Shown here piece by piece: positions 12,372 through 25,029 of a DNA stretch of 64,000 bases. The notes beneath the pieces were generated by a model. That model made no database searches and was not told the DNA's origin. It was given only the letters and a program-made list of their open reading frames with translations. The stretch's first letter is position 1. Every line of letters starts with the position of its first letter. The stretch is from Anthoceros angustus (Eukaryota; Streptophyta; Anthocerotopsida; Anthocerotales; Anthocerotaceae). The stretch covers positions 486,602 through 550,601 of the forward strand of contig MU008197.1 in NCBI GenBank assembly GCA_010909165.1, in the 5' to 3' direction. The translations under genes were made by a program, and so were the position numbers.

Positions 12372-14242
12372 CTCCCACTCACTATGAATGTAGAGGTGAA
12401 AATTAGCTACATAATGAGTTTATATATGCTAATAAACTCCCACTAGAACAGAAGTTACTAGCCTAAGAAAAATAGCCTAAGTTTGATGTTTAATAAAAAC
12501 CGAATCAAAAGGAAAATTAATTGTTAATTAATTTGAACAGAAATGAAAAAGAAAATGAATGCCTTAAAAGACAAACATGATGCCCCAACCCAAATATGCA
12601 CGTTAAAATCGTGGAGGGTACGGGGGTAAGTAGAAATAAAAGCATTAAATAAATGCCCCCTAACACCTCCACGCGTTCGAATCGAAGGGGTACCGTGGCT
12701 AAGCAGGTATCTTCTTCTTCAAAACACGGGCCAAAAATAAAAAGGAGCTCACCTGCAGTGGCATCCATCGATTAGGCGCAGCGTGGTAGCAGCCAGGTGG
12801 CCGCGATGCGGCAGCTGCGACATGCGGTCGCGCCAGCGCGCGCGTGCTCGGCCTCATGCGTGAAGTTCGCCACGCGCTCACGGGCAACGCGGCTGCGCGC
12901 CCATGAAAAACGCACCATGGGGAGTGCTGCGCATCATGGTGGTGGCATGGACTGGGCGCACGCCCGTGGGCGCCCTCTCTGGCGCTCGGATGAGGCGATT
13001 AATGGAAATTTCCATGTTGATGATTTCAGGCGGATGTTGAATGGGCGGTTGATGAAGAGCCAAGTCGGTGATCCAATAGATCTTTGGTGAGGAGGCGCCC
13101 TTGCATGGTACTTCCCAATGAAAGCGTGTGGCCTCCCTTTCAGTCTGCAGTCTGGGTGAAGACCTCCTTTCAAGGTCGAAACAAGCACTCACATCTTGTC
13201 GCCGTGTGAGGAAGTACCTCATATGTGCCGGAAGGTTGGATAGAGATGCCGATCCGGTGCCGTGTCTCAATCTGGTGTCGACTCCAAAATTGGCTTCTCC
13301 ATATCACCATAGTCGTCTTCAGAGCAGGGATTGTCAAGGCCCCTTCAACAAGACGTCTATTGGTGAAGGAGAGGGAGAAGGACCAGTGCCTGAGCTTGTG
13401 GTCCTGACGGACTCCACCACCTGGGTCCAATCCAGATTTCACACATCTGCATATGCTAAAGAGCCGGATGTTGAAGATCTTATAAGATTCCAGTAAGATG
13501 GGTGTAGAAGGACCTTGTTGTGAAGGCTTGCGTTGAGAGGAGGAGGCACCATCTTGTGAACCTATAAGGGTGATTGTAACTGAGGTAGGTATATACCAAC
13601 TATTGAAATAAATTGTGATTTTTGCATTTATTTGGAGATAAATGTGAAAAGGAAAAAAAAATGGAAAATGAAAAGGAAGAAAATGAAAAGGTAGACACTT
13701 TTGTTAAACTAAATGTTCTAACTTATTTTCTCTTGCTAAAATTGCCCATTTTAGGTTTCTTTTGAGAGAAAACATAGAATAGGAAACATAGGAGGAAACG
13801 GCATATATCCCAAGGGTGATGATGAAGCTCATCTATATAATCACTAATAAGAGAGGAGAATTTGGGTGATTTACTTGGAGTTATGTTATCAGAATCCAGA
13901 TACTGAGAATAACTTATGGCGATTGTGAAGAATTTCCCAAGGGTGATGATGAAGCTCATCTATATAATCACTAATAAGAGAGGGAATTTGGGCATTTACG
14001 CCTTGGAGTTATGTTTGCGGAATCCACATCTGAGAATAACTTATGGCGATTGCATGGCGTTCCGGGCATATGATTCCATGTCTGAGTATTTTTCTGAGGC
14101 TAAGAAAATGAAAATTAATTTTAATTAAATATTATTTTAATATTTTAATATTATTTTCTAGAGCACCTCAACTATGGGGTGAAAGATTATTATGAATATG
14201 TTAGTAGAGGATGAGAATGGAGAACTTAGGTAAAGTAGATGA
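12372..14242. other. Non-coding 3' region of Copia-1 between RNase H and the LTR
   Basis: 1.87 kb separates the RNase H stop from the 3' LTR, far longer than the usual tens to few hundred bases in copia elements. It is mixed in composition: AT-rich at 12380-12650 and 13560-14200, GC-rich at 12750-13450. No protein family recognised in either strand. It could be captured host DNA or a later insertion. Confidence 0.5.
13809..14054. repeat. Tandem duplication, about 127 bp, two copies
   Basis: 13809-13935 and 13936-14054 share the opening CCCAAGGGTGATGATGAAG and the closing TTATGGCGATTG. The second copy differs by several small insertions and deletions. It lies in the non-coding 3' region of Copia-1. 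Confidence 0.85.
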
Positions 14243-15679
14243 ACTAGGAGATGATTTGGGCAGTGTATCCAATATACCTAAACATTTCATGTGTTTCTGT
14301 GAGTTCAATGCCTAATGACTTTGTTAATAAATCGGTGTTATCTAAAGTTTGAACATAACTAATATCTATAGTTTTATCCTCTATTTTCTCTACGATGTAA
14401 TGATATTCGACAATATGTTTAGTTCTAGAGTGGAAGAGCGGGGTTCCTTGACAAGGCTATAGCTCACGACTATCACTCAACAACAAGGTGGGCTTTTCAC
14501 CTTGTGATGAAGTTCACTCAAGGTTAGCCTAGTCCATACTATGTCTTTTAGAGGTTAGTACTCTATACTCGACTCGTCTTTGGACAAGGCTATGGTTGGT
14601 TGTTTCTTACTTGACGGGATATTGGTGCTCCCCAATAGCGATCATAACGATCGGATCTGCGTGTGTCGTCACCGGCATAGTCGGCGTCGGTAATGTATGT
14701 CAGCGTCTTTATGCAGTGTATACTTGAATGTCAATCATGTGTGCATAGTACCCTTGAGGTATCTGAATATGTGCTTCGTTGACATCCAATGTTCACGTCC
14801 TGGGTTCTCCAGGAATTGTGAGCGGTGACTTGAAGATATATCTGGTCGAGTGAAGTTGGATAAATATATAAGTGTGCCAACAGCATGTCGATATGGAACT
14901 GCTGACATTTCCAACTTGTCTTTGTGCTATCTTTGGACTCATATCCATGGTAAGCCTGGCGGCTAGCAAAGGTGTAGGCGGTTTATCTTCAAGTCAAACT
15001 TGGTTAAACTCTCTTTAATGTACTTGGTTTGAACAATACTCAGTCTTGTTTGCTCGATCTCTAATAATGTTGACACCAAGTGCATATGTCATTTCTCCTA
15101 AATCAGACATTTCATAAAAAGTCTTGAGCCAGCTTTTGATCTCGGCTAGGAGAGTAAGGGAGTTTGTGGCCATGAATACGTCGTCGACGTAGAGCAATAG
15201 GTAAAAGATATCATTGCCTGATATTAGGATATACATGCATGCATCGGCATCACTTTGCCGGAAGCCTCTTTTGATGAGTTTCACATGTATGTCCATATTC
15301 CAATTTTTACCAGATTGCTTGAGACCATACAAGCCTTTAATTAGTCTGCATACCCAATCTTCCTTGCCTTTAACCTCATAACCTTGATGTTTCATGTAGA
15401 TTTCTTCTTGAAGGCGGCCATAGAGATATCTTGTCTTCACATCCATCATATGAGCTCAAGATCATGATGCATTAAGGCGAAGATTATTCTAAGGAAGCAA
15501 ACTTTGCTCTTTGGGCGAATGTGGCCCATGGGAGGTAATCTAAACCCGGTCTGGGTGAATCCCACAGCCACAAGGCGTGCTTTGTATCTCTCAATGGAAC
15601 CATCTCCTTTTCTCTTAATTTTGAATACCCATTTGCTGGTGACTATCTTCCTACCCTTAGGTGGCTTAACCAATTCCAT
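14243..15679 (-). pseudogene. Copia-1 reverse transcriptase and RNase H
   Basis: The RT starts with ELVKPPKGRKIVTSKWVFK (near 15670), typical of plant copia. A frame change near 15540 leads to DVKTRYLYGRLQEEIYMK, GLYGLKQS and the catalytic LLLYVDDV (15449-15015). The C-terminal RNase H segment encodes KHIVEYHYIVEKIEDK and YVQTLDNTDLLTKSLG, ending in TAG at 14245-14243. The central RT frame of 144 codons is intact but the whole is broken between about 14300 and 15000 and near 15540. Confidence 0.85.
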
Positions 15680-16199
15680 GTAGAGTTACTAATGAGAGAG
15701 TTATATTAGAATCTGACTACCTTCCATAAGTCTTTTTCGAGAAGAAAGCTTGTTTTAAGGTAAGAGGTTCTTACGGATCTATGGTTGCCTTGTATACGAC
15801 TTGTGAGTAAAGTGATACGGGGAATAGGATCATCAAAAAGCTAGATATCCTAAAGGAGGTTCCTTCCATCCTGCGTCAGGATTGCGGGGCCGGGTTCTTA
15901 AGTTGTACCTTTGTGTAGGTTACGGTGCATCTTCCGGCGGAACATCAATAGGATCATGGTGCTCCATGTCATTCACTGGAGGGTCATCATGCTCTTCATC
16001 AAGAGTGTCTGGCTCCTCGACTTGAATGTTGTCGCCATCGGTGGTGTTTCATGTGGAATAGATGCTAACTCCTCCTCCTCCTGCATAATAGGTTCAACAG
16101 GAACACGTAGGCGGGGAATTGGAAATTGAGTGATATCGGTATCATCAAATGAGGAGGTATCGAGGGCTCTTGGAAGGCGTCCTCGGGATGGACCAGCTC

Positions 16200-16990
16200 C
16201 CTGCTGGGGAAAAGGTAAGACTCATGAAAAGTAACACTCTGGCATATATAAGCTTCCGTGTGGTGGGTTCAAATAGCTTGTAACCTTTGATGCCTTGGTG
16301 TAGCCAATAGATATTTGGCAGCTTTTGGATCTAACTTCTTGCGTTGTACTTTAGGGATAAAGACATGCAGGAGATCCAAAAAGGTGATCTATGGAAGGCT
16401 TGTTGCCGTGAATGCTTCATATGGAGTCATACGAGGCGGAAGTCGGCGGGCGATTCATGAGATAGGTTGTAAGGAGGGCCTCGGCCCAATAAGCTTTTGG
16501 ATAAGTTAGCTTGTGTTAACAGGCAACCTGTGATCTCTTGGAGGCGGAGATTCTTATTTTCTGCTCCGCCATTTTGCTGAGGAGTGTATACCACACTAGG
16601 TTTTGCACATGGCAGGAACATGGAGGACTTGGTGAAGATGAAGAGTTTGACTTGAATCACATCTCAGTACAACAGAACCTAGGCCCGCTATGGGAAGGTT
16701 GTGATCATCGCCCAGGAGAACAGTCGGATATCCTGTGGCTAAGGTGTATGACTCGAAGGAGTCTTTGTTGTAGCAGATATGTGATGTTGCTCCACTGTCC
16801 CGGTACCAATAAGCGGTGGCCGGCTTAGAGGATGCAAGACAAATAGTGAGCACACGTGTTGTTGATGAAGAGTGTTTCTTTGAAGCAACATGAGCTGTAG
16901 GCGGGGCCTCTGATCTAGGTTCCCCATTCTTCTTCTTTCTACAATCCTTTTCCATGTGATTAGGAATTCTGCACCAATTACAAATAATTC
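16200..16990 (-). pseudogene. Copia-1 nucleocapsid knuckle, protease and integrase
   Basis: From right to left: CCHC knuckle CNWCRIPNHMEKDC, then aspartic protease WYRDSGATSHIC with downstream HLHQVLHVPAMCKT (16955-16596), then an integrase remnant with VVYTPQQNGGAE and LLTQANLSKS (16660-16427). Most of the integrase catalytic core is absent or unreadable, so only about 300 bp separate the protease from the distal integrase motif. An internal deletion is likely. Confidence 0.75.
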
Positions 16991-17930
16991 CACTCTTTTT
17001 GTTACCCCTGGAAGGTGTGGAAGAGCTGGATTCGCCATGATATTTGTTTGGTGTGGAATAAGCAGGTCTATTGGAAGGAGAACTTTTGCCGCGTCCTCTG
17101 CCTCTTCAGTACATCACTGTTTTGGACTTGGGCTCATGGCGTCATGGACTCCTCTGAATCATGGCTCCGATGAGTTCTGCAGCGATGTCGAGGTCGCAAA
17201 TGCATGCGAATTCTTTTGGGCTTGTCTAACCCGCGTTACGTGGTGAGAAATGGTGGGAGGTGGGAGGATATCAAGAGAACAAGGAATGCAACAAGTTCGG
17301 AGGCGGAGGTGTTGGTGGCGACTTCATATTGAGATCTAGCTTGGAAAGTGTTGATATGGTGTTCGGGTCGATTCCTTCATCTTGATTGAAGAAGTTGCGC
17401 ATGATCATCATACTCATCACATCTCTTGAAGAATATAAGCGAGCAAGGTGATCCCACATCATTTAGAAGTTTTGCTTGGCGCATTGTCTTACCATGTTAT
17501 TTAGTCCAGCGATCGGAGGTCTTGAGCTTTTTCATCACAGCGTCCCAGTTTCTTTGCTCTCGGAGCCCCATGTGGTGCAGGTGTGGACCCACTTGGCGTC
17601 CCATAGGTCTCGATTGCGGAAAAGTGCACGCATTCGCGGTAAGCGATGCCTTTGCCCATTGAATCTGTCTTTCTCCTTAAAGTTGTCACCATAGTTGTGA
17701 TTCACCACGGAAGGTCGTACTTCATCTTTGGGTGGATCCTTCCTCTCTCTCGTTGTCCGCAACCCGGCCATTGCGGTGGTCACTCTGTGACTTAGAGGCT
17801 GAGCACCTCGCATATCCTCATCATCATGCAGAAATCTGGGCGCAAGGAGCAAGGCAAGGGGAAACCTTTTGTCTTGGGCGTGTTTGTCGGGATGTGATGA
17901 GGAAAGTTGGTGATGAAGACAACTCAGCAT
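16991..17930 (-). pseudogene. Copia-1 gag remnant
   Basis: Short in-frame pieces match copia gag: FNGQ and RMRALFRNRDLWD near 17600-17690, then LARLYSSRDVMSMMI (17462-17400) and STLSKLDLNMKS (near 17340). Frames switch several times. The order is correct relative to the knuckle and protease to its left. Confidence 0.65.
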
Positions 17931-17942
17931 GTGGGATCTTAT

Positions 17943-18122
17943 TATCTACCTAGGGCATTGGGTAGGTAGTAGTTAGTAATTCTGATGGTTATAACTACTT
18001 GGTTACTGGCGATTATAACAAATTATAGTTGTATGGCCTAACCTCTAACCATCTCGCCTATTCAAAGTACAAAGCCTATTTATAGGCGAGATGGTTAGGA
18101 GGTTGGGCATACAACTATAATT
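17943..18122. repeat. Palindromic, rearranged 5' LTR of Copia-1
   Basis: 17946-18060 is the reverse complement of about 12196-12318 in the 3' LTR, while 18063-18113 is a direct copy of about 12174-12225. Together they form a hairpin: 40-bp arms 18021-18060 and 18083-18122 with a 22-nt loop and only a few mismatches. A normal LTR retrotransposon has two LTRs in the same orientation. Confidence 0.8.
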
Positions 18123-18970
18123 GTTAATGCCAACTCTGAAGACGGCGAGAAGACCCGGAGGTGGAGGCCACGGAGGCGGATGGTGGAGCTTCAAGGCCGG
18201 TGGAGGCAGGCGGCCAAAAGGCGGAGTCCCTTGCGAGTCGAGGAGGCCGGACGGCCAGATCGAGGCAGTCATTACAGGCCAGCTAGGGTGCTCGACTATG
18301 TGAAGAGTCTGAAGCCAGCAGCGCCGCAAGGCGGAGGACCTGGGGAGGAGAGGGCGAGAAGAAGAGGCGGAGGAGGCACGGGACTTGGCCTAAAGCGGCC
18401 GGCGGGAAGAATCAAGCACAGGAGGCTCGGGTGAAGAGGGAGGCGTAGGCCTCTGCCAAGATGGGCAGGATCACCTAAATGGACGACCAAGTGGGCGGCG
18501 AGTAGCCACAACTCAAGGAGGAGAAGGCGTGACAACAAAGCAGGTGTCCAAGTGAGGAGAGAGGGAGGCGGCACTGAGGAGCTAGGGACCTCAGATGCAG
18601 TGCGGACACGGAAGAACAGCCTTGAGAGTTGGAGGCGGAAGGAGACCACAGAGCTATAGCTTTGGGTAGGAGGCGGGCGGAATTCTCAAAGGGAATCGAG
18701 GATCCTGGCCGAGGAGATAAGCGGCTCAGCTCTGTTGGAGGTGGAGGCAAGTCGTGAAGTCGGGAGGCGAGGATATCGCCGAGTTGGAGAGGGACTTGGA
18801 GGAAGCCGGGGGGCGGAGGTGGAGCCTTTGGAAAGGATATGGTGGCCCTCAGCAAGGATGGACGGAGGAGAGAGCTCACGAGGAAGAGCAAAAGTTCTTT
18901 GGTCCGTTTGAAGGCGAAGGAAACGCCGGTCCATGGCCGGCATCAAGGACTCGAGACTTTATGCAGGTGA
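18123..18970 (+). pseudogene. Probable 3' continuation of the split gag-like element
   Basis: Plus strand is strongly purine-rich with many GGAGGC or GGCGGA motifs, like 11280-12060 on the other side of Copia-1. Short frames encode Arg/Glu/Gly-rich peptides (for example DYVKSLKPAAPQGGG near 18297-18340), but no domain is clear and the frame is not continuous. The assignment rests mainly on position and composition. Confidence 0.35.
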
Positions 18971-21900
18971 CCTAAACGAGCTTATTGACCAGAACTCGAC
19001 ACGCCTACCCTACTGAAATGGGCACCCATGTTACAATTATGTTAAGATTTGGACCCCACGGATGTAACACTCATGTTGCAATTTTGGGGTCATGTAACAC
19101 TTTGGGCCCCTTGTTACACTTTGGCTTGGAAACCATACCACGGCTGTTGTTGCAATCATGTTGCAATGGTGTTGCAATTATGTTAAGATGAAGTGAGAGG
19201 TGGTTTGCCCTCTCTCAAAATTGCAACATGATTGCAACATCTAAAGTGTTACAAGAGGTCTTGTAACACTTTTGGAGGCTTGCGAACCTCCTCCCCATCC
19301 ACCATTGCCCTTTTACTTTTGCCCTTTGAAATACCACGTTTTACTTGGTAGTTACCGTCGCCCTTCAATCGACCATATACAAATACGTATCAATACATCC
19401 TTCTACTATCGCATGTAGTCTCTGATGATAAATGTACTATTATTCTAAGTGCTATCTGGGTATTCAATTTCATATAAAATAAGTTTGTATATTACGTATT
19501 ACATCGTCTTTTATACATATTCATGATACGATACTTTGTATTTACTATACGTGTAAATAGCGGCCCTTTATACCCCTACTTTATAGCATCTTGGCTTGCG
19601 GTTTGTCCTTCCGTCAACAATAGCCATCGGCTTCCGCCATGGCCCAAGAAGATATTGTCCCCACCTATCACCTTATTGTGACGCATCATGAGGTTATGCC
19701 CCTGATTGTCTTTGTGCGGAGGAGATTTGGTATGCGCTTATGCTTTTACGCCTCCATGTAAGGCACTTCCTACTCGTGTGCACCTACGAAACTTCCGCCC
19801 TCCGTTCGATTCGCAATTTTCTTCTTCCCTCCCCACTTGCGTTTGCGAGGCAAGCTTTGCCACTTCCTCCGCTTCCCTCCACACATACACACGCACACAA
19901 ACCAGCATGGCCGTCATGAGTTATCCAGCGTTAATGGGTTTCCACCATGTCCATTTGCCTTACCTTCCCCTCGGTCCCTCCTCTTTTCTTACGCCCTTCT
20001 TGCTGGACATTTTCCTCTTCCGTCCTCCTTCTTCCGGTATGCGTACTTGCACCTCCTCCTCTACTCCTCCTCCCGTTTTCCTCTTTCGGCCTCCACCCTT
20101 TATCACAGGTGGCGTTGCCTCAAGAGGCTCCACTATGCAGTCCATGCTCTCGGCATCCGAGGGCTGCAAGGTATGTGTCAGCAGTAGGCACATCGTCCTC
20201 TTGACTGCCTCCTCTGCTGCGTCCATGTTCTCTGGCGTCCCCCGTCTGTCCCCGGCCTCCATCATGCCTGCTGGCCTTCTGATATCAAGCACACGCATGT
20301 TGCCCTCTTAGTCCTCCTTCATTCTCTCTCCCCTCGACATACGCCTCATCGTTCTGGCCTTTTTTGCCCGACCATGGCTGTGGGTGATCCACTCGTCCTC
20401 CGCCACCTCCTCCTAGTCCCCCACGATTTTTGGCTGTCCATAGTGCACACAAGTGTGTTTCTTCTGTGATTCGGTTGCCCCCCCCGTGCTCCACCACCCG
20501 ACTCACGCCTCCACACACCTTGTTCCTGCCCTCCGCCAGCGTCGTCACTCCATCGATCCCAGCGGCCTCCACCCTCCCCATACATGGCCGTCACACGGCG
20601 GTCTCGGGCACCCTCCACCTCTTTTCCATTATTTGCTTGCCACGACCTGACCCTCGTTGCCTCCCTCCATTGACCCCAATCCGGGCATCGGCTTCCAACC
20701 CTAGGCAATCGTGGTGTGGGCACCACAATAAATCCACCACTGTCACTCGGTTCCCCTCCCTGCCTCCCTCCTGCATGCTTCCTCAAAAGCGCCTCGTCTC
20801 CACTTCCCGCTCCTTGTTCATCGTCGCCTTTCCCCATTCAAAGTCCGTTGTCCCTCGCCCCTCGGCCTCCTTCCTCCCAAGCCCCTTCCTGCATTCCTTG
20901 ATAGCCTCTCGTCGTCCATGTCACCACCTGCACCATCGTTGCCTCCCACCCCTTCTTCCGTCGTCTCGGAAAGGCCACCATATCGGATCCATCTTCAATT
21001 CAATGTCGTTAAGCAAAATGGTCATTTCCTTGTTCTCCTTGCAATAGCTTTGAACCTCTAGGATCTTTTCATACACTCCCTATCTTACTTGAAGGAACTC
21101 GGGGCCTGAACCCCCTATAGCCCTTTCCATTTCCACTTTCCCTTTTTTCCTTTCTAGCAAGCCACCGTCCCTCGAAGGTTGCCTCCCTTGTCTCAAGCTT
21201 GAGCACTGCCCGGCATGCGGTGCACATGTGTTACCCGTTTGTCCACCATGCCCACTCATCGGCTGCAAACTTGAGCGACTTTGCGTCACTTGCCGTTAAG
21301 CGAGTGCGAAAACCCACCTCATCCAATAGCTCTTCATCTATTTCCTTCACTTCCGATTACTCCAACTCCGCATCCGGGAGGTTCCACGTCTCAAAGTCGT
21401 CAAAATCAAGTGCAGGTTGGCGACCATGTCGCCTCTTACCTCTCGTGGCCGTCTTGACGAGGCGCTTCTTCCATCGCCGATGTGAATGGAACCGTGGTGC
21501 GGTGGATGGCGAAATAGCCCAGGCCATTTGGCCCCTCATCCTCCCCGGTCTGATGCGTCGGCCGTCCGTGGTGTTCGCGCCTTCATCGTGACTCCCCTAG
21601 CAAGCTTCACATACTCCCCATCCTGCGTGGTTGTCCACCACCTTCGTGCCATCTTTGAAGGCAATGGCTTCCCTCTCAGTGAAAGGTGCGGGCCATGAGT
21701 CCGTGAATTCAAGGCTGCTATTTTGAAAAAGCTTTGTTTGCAAAGGCCCGGTGGTTGTCATTTACTCCTCTTGGCGGGACAGTGTGCACATGCTACTTGC
21801 CCATAATCGAACAATTTTCAACCTTGCGGACTTGGGAGCAAGTTTCATGTCCCATTAGTTCTGTCGTTACTCATGATGTATTATATTGCCCACATGGCGC

Positions 21901-24900
21901 TCTCAATCGCCCATTCTGCATTTACCATTAATCATCGTCTTCCAAAGATTGCCTTGTGCATCCGGAGGAGGATAGACTATAAACTGTGCAAACCAATCAC
22001 CATACATGATTTATTCCACTTTCAACGCGTGACTCGAGTGCGCAAGGGTGACTTGTCATGTCGGTCAGCGGTATGGACGGGCACCAAACCATACCCATCC
22101 ATTCCGCCAAGCGGACAAGGCAGTCCGAGTTTTATTGCGTGTGACATGGGAAGTACAAGTAGTGATCAAGGATGAAGGACTTTCCCATCCCAATGTTTAA
22201 TTACGGCATATGTCCCCATTGTGAGGTATAAACCGTCCACTCCTGCACGCCATGCCCCGAGGCCGAGCCAAGGGAGCGGCCCTCCATACCGAGGTCCTTG
22301 ATGGCGGCGAGGGAAACAACCTCCATCCATCATCTCGATGGCCATCGTCATTGACAAGTTGCGGTGCCTTAATGGCCATCGTCGGTTTCCACCACCAACA
22401 ATAATGTGCACACGCCGCAATGATCCACAAGCGAGACCACAGGTCGCGGCGGAAGGTGGCGGTTTTGACTTATGGATTCCACAAACACTTTAACTTTCGC
22501 AGCATGGACTTGTAGGTAGGAGAATAGGGCCAAAAAAGTGTTCACATCCGCGCCTCATGGCGAACCCCTGAATGGGTTTTGCATCCAAAGGCAAAGAGGC
22601 CACATTTAACCCCTATGTCGTATAGTCCTAGGATTCGATCCCAAGGAATGGTTTTGTGTCAAGGTTTGAATCTATGGATTCTAGACCTACCGCTCACTAC
22701 CCACCTTATCAGCTACCTACTACCCCAAACCCACCAGTAGTAGACTCGGCCACCATGATGTGGTTCGACCCATGGCGGGTCCCCTACAATGGCGCCGCTT
22801 TTGTCTATTTGTCCGGCTTCCTCGCAGACCTTGGGGCTATGGACATCAGACACCTATATACACCTCACTTTACTTCTAGGAATTTTGCGATGATTCTTCC
22901 TCCCTCGCATTTCGATTTTCCCTCACACACTCACAATCCCTCACAGCACTCATCTACCCTTTGAGAACCTTTCCCTTCTAATGAACTCTCCCTCGCCTCA
23001 CGGGCCACAGACCCCTCCTTGGGCCACAGCCTCCTTGGGCCCTCCTTGGGCCACAGACCCCTCCTTGGGCCACAGACCCCTCTTGGAATAAAACATGGTG
23101 GCGGTTGGGAAGAGGATCGGGAAAACCCGGTCGGGGCTTGGGCGATTCGCCGATTCCGCCTCGGCCTTCCGGCAATTCTACCTCTTTTTGGCGCCTGCCT
23201 TCCGTCACCCAGGCGTGGGCTTGGCCACTCCGCTCTCGACCATCCATCAGGATCTTCCGGCCTTCTTGTGCAGGCGGTGCATCGAAACGAGTTTGATCTT
23301 GATCGGGCGTCTCCCCAACCGCGCCGCCTTCAACACGGAAGTTCACACGAAATTATGCATTAGGAGACTCTCAAGGGTCTCTTATACATTCGGTTGTGGA
23401 TTTCCTGACTCACTCCTATGTCTAGAAAATATGGCCCCAGCGCTCCTACCAATTCGGGAAACTCTGACTGGGTCCTCAAAACATCCTATCCCTACCCCAA
23501 AAGCCTCGGCCTATGATGTCCCTAAAATCAGCCGCGTCATGATTCTTTGCCTAGCCACTGGCGGTGGGGTTCCGTCGCTCTCGCTCTCTGCGCCTCGATC
23601 AGGCGATTCTCCCCAAAACCTCCACCTCGGCATCACTGCGGTTTCTTGGCGTCTTCCATGGGCGTCGTTCGTCTATAGGCCCTAGGCACATTATTCCGCT
23701 CTCATTGACAGCCACAGTGTGCTCCTCCCTCCACAGCCTCATTTCCTCGATCACCACTTGGGGGTAGGCCCCGCTCCCGTTCGGAAGAACCAGTAGCGTG
23801 GCGTCAAGATGTCGACCAATAGTTTACGCCCCTCTGTCCCAACCACATACACATTTAGGTGAGCTCACCATGCGGCGGGGACATGAGCATCCTCATCCAG
23901 CCGTAGCTGTCGCTCTTGACGGAGGTTCTTACCCTCTCCTCCGTGGACAATCACAGGCAGTGCCTTGGAATCGAGATCGTATCCCACTGCGGCGCTCACA
24001 GCCGGTGACTTCCCCACCTCGGTTCCTCCTTCGGCGGTGGCGGTTTAGCCACCGTGGTGGTAGTTTCCCCAGTGGTGGCTTGACTCTGCGGTTCTTGTGC
24101 TCTGCCCTTCTTGGTTTGGCCACCTCTCTCTTGACTCGGCTAGCTTCATCTCTCTCGCTTATATCTCTCCTTGACTTCTTGAATTTCTCGGGCGCCATTG
24201 TTTCCATTTGTTCACAGGCTCATGAGACCTCATCTTGAAGCTCCTCGATTGTGGCATCGCCCCTTGACTGATTCACTAAGGCCTCTGTTGGGTGGACATG
24301 GCCTTTGCTCCTGTGCCTTGCATAGGCCGCCTCGCATTCCGTCTGCGCTCCTCTGCCACCTTGTTCTCCTTCCTCTCCAACTTCTCCTTGAGCAACTTTT
24401 CCTGTTGGCCTGCACACTCGGCCGGTGAGAGCCATGGCACTGGTCGAGGAGATCCGCTGCATCGAGCCAGTGCAGATTCCCAATTAGGCTGCCCATTCCC
24501 TTCCACAACAATTCTCGCCTTGGCGGTGTCACTGCCTCCACTTGATGGACGGTCGGTGAAATGTCGCCAAAATGTTAGCTCCGTGGACTTGGCTATCGCA
24601 CTAACCCCTCTTCTTCTAGGGGTTGGTTTGCCACAATCTCCTCATCCGCTCCAATCTCTCCTAGCGGCGACTCCTCCCTGCACAGGGGCACAACTTGTCG
24701 TTCCCTTTTATTTTCTCCTCCTTCACTCGCGTTCCTGCTGGATTTCGACACAGTGACCCTAGGTGTGGCTGTGGGTTCCTCTTACGCCGTGTCCTTCCCT
24801 TCTTGACCCCGTTCGGCCGTCGCCGCCCTCCGCTTCTTGCCCTTGGAAACCTCCCACCTTCATCCGATCTTCTAGGGAGCGCATTCCCAAGCTACTTGGA

Positions 24901-25029
24901 ATCCTTCCGGAATCTTCCTTACCTCCTCCTCCTCTACCTTGGTTCACGGCGGTTTCCGGCTATGAAGGCGGAACCACTTCAACTCAGTTAGACACGGAAT
25001 GCGAACACATGAATTAGAAAAGGTGAAAT
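18971..25029. other. Unresolved repeat-rich DNA
   Basis: 18985-19300 has repeated short motifs around GTTGCAA and TGTAACACTT. 19600-24980 is pyrimidine-rich on plus, with long overlapping frames on both strands that reflect composition. On the minus strand, peptides at 24220-24500 (QQEKLLKEKLERKENKVAEE) and 23950-24207 (KFKKSRRDISERDEASRVKR) are charged and helical and may be the distal part of the gag-like gene that starts at 25955. I recognise no other gene family. Confidence 0.35.
23001..23085. repeat. Minisatellite, 11-19 bp units
   Basis: Five imperfect units built on GGGCCACAGACCCCTCCTT, with unit lengths of about 19, 16, 11, 19 and 18 bp. Lies in the unresolved GC-rich region. Confidence 0.85.

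Larger units (their letters stand above)
12075..18122 (-). mobile_element. Copia-1, Ty1/copia LTR retrotransposon, degenerate
   Basis: Reading on minus from the right: gag with RMRALFRNRDLWD (near 17600-17640), a CCHC knuckle CNWCRIPNHMEKDC (16940-16985), protease RDSGATSH, integrase TPQQNG, reverse transcriptase and RNase H ending at a TAG at 14245-14243, then 1.87 kb without coding signal and a complete 3' LTR. This gag-protease-integrase-RT-RNase H order is diagnostic of copia. The 5' LTR on the right is rearranged into a palindrome and no primer-binding site was found there. It sits inside the gag-like element. Confidence 0.85.

Noticed and set aside
19706-20311. 201-codon plus-strand frame as a gene
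   Set aside because: Region is pyrimidine-rich with overlapping frames on all sides; no signal peptide, domain or splice signals that hold together.
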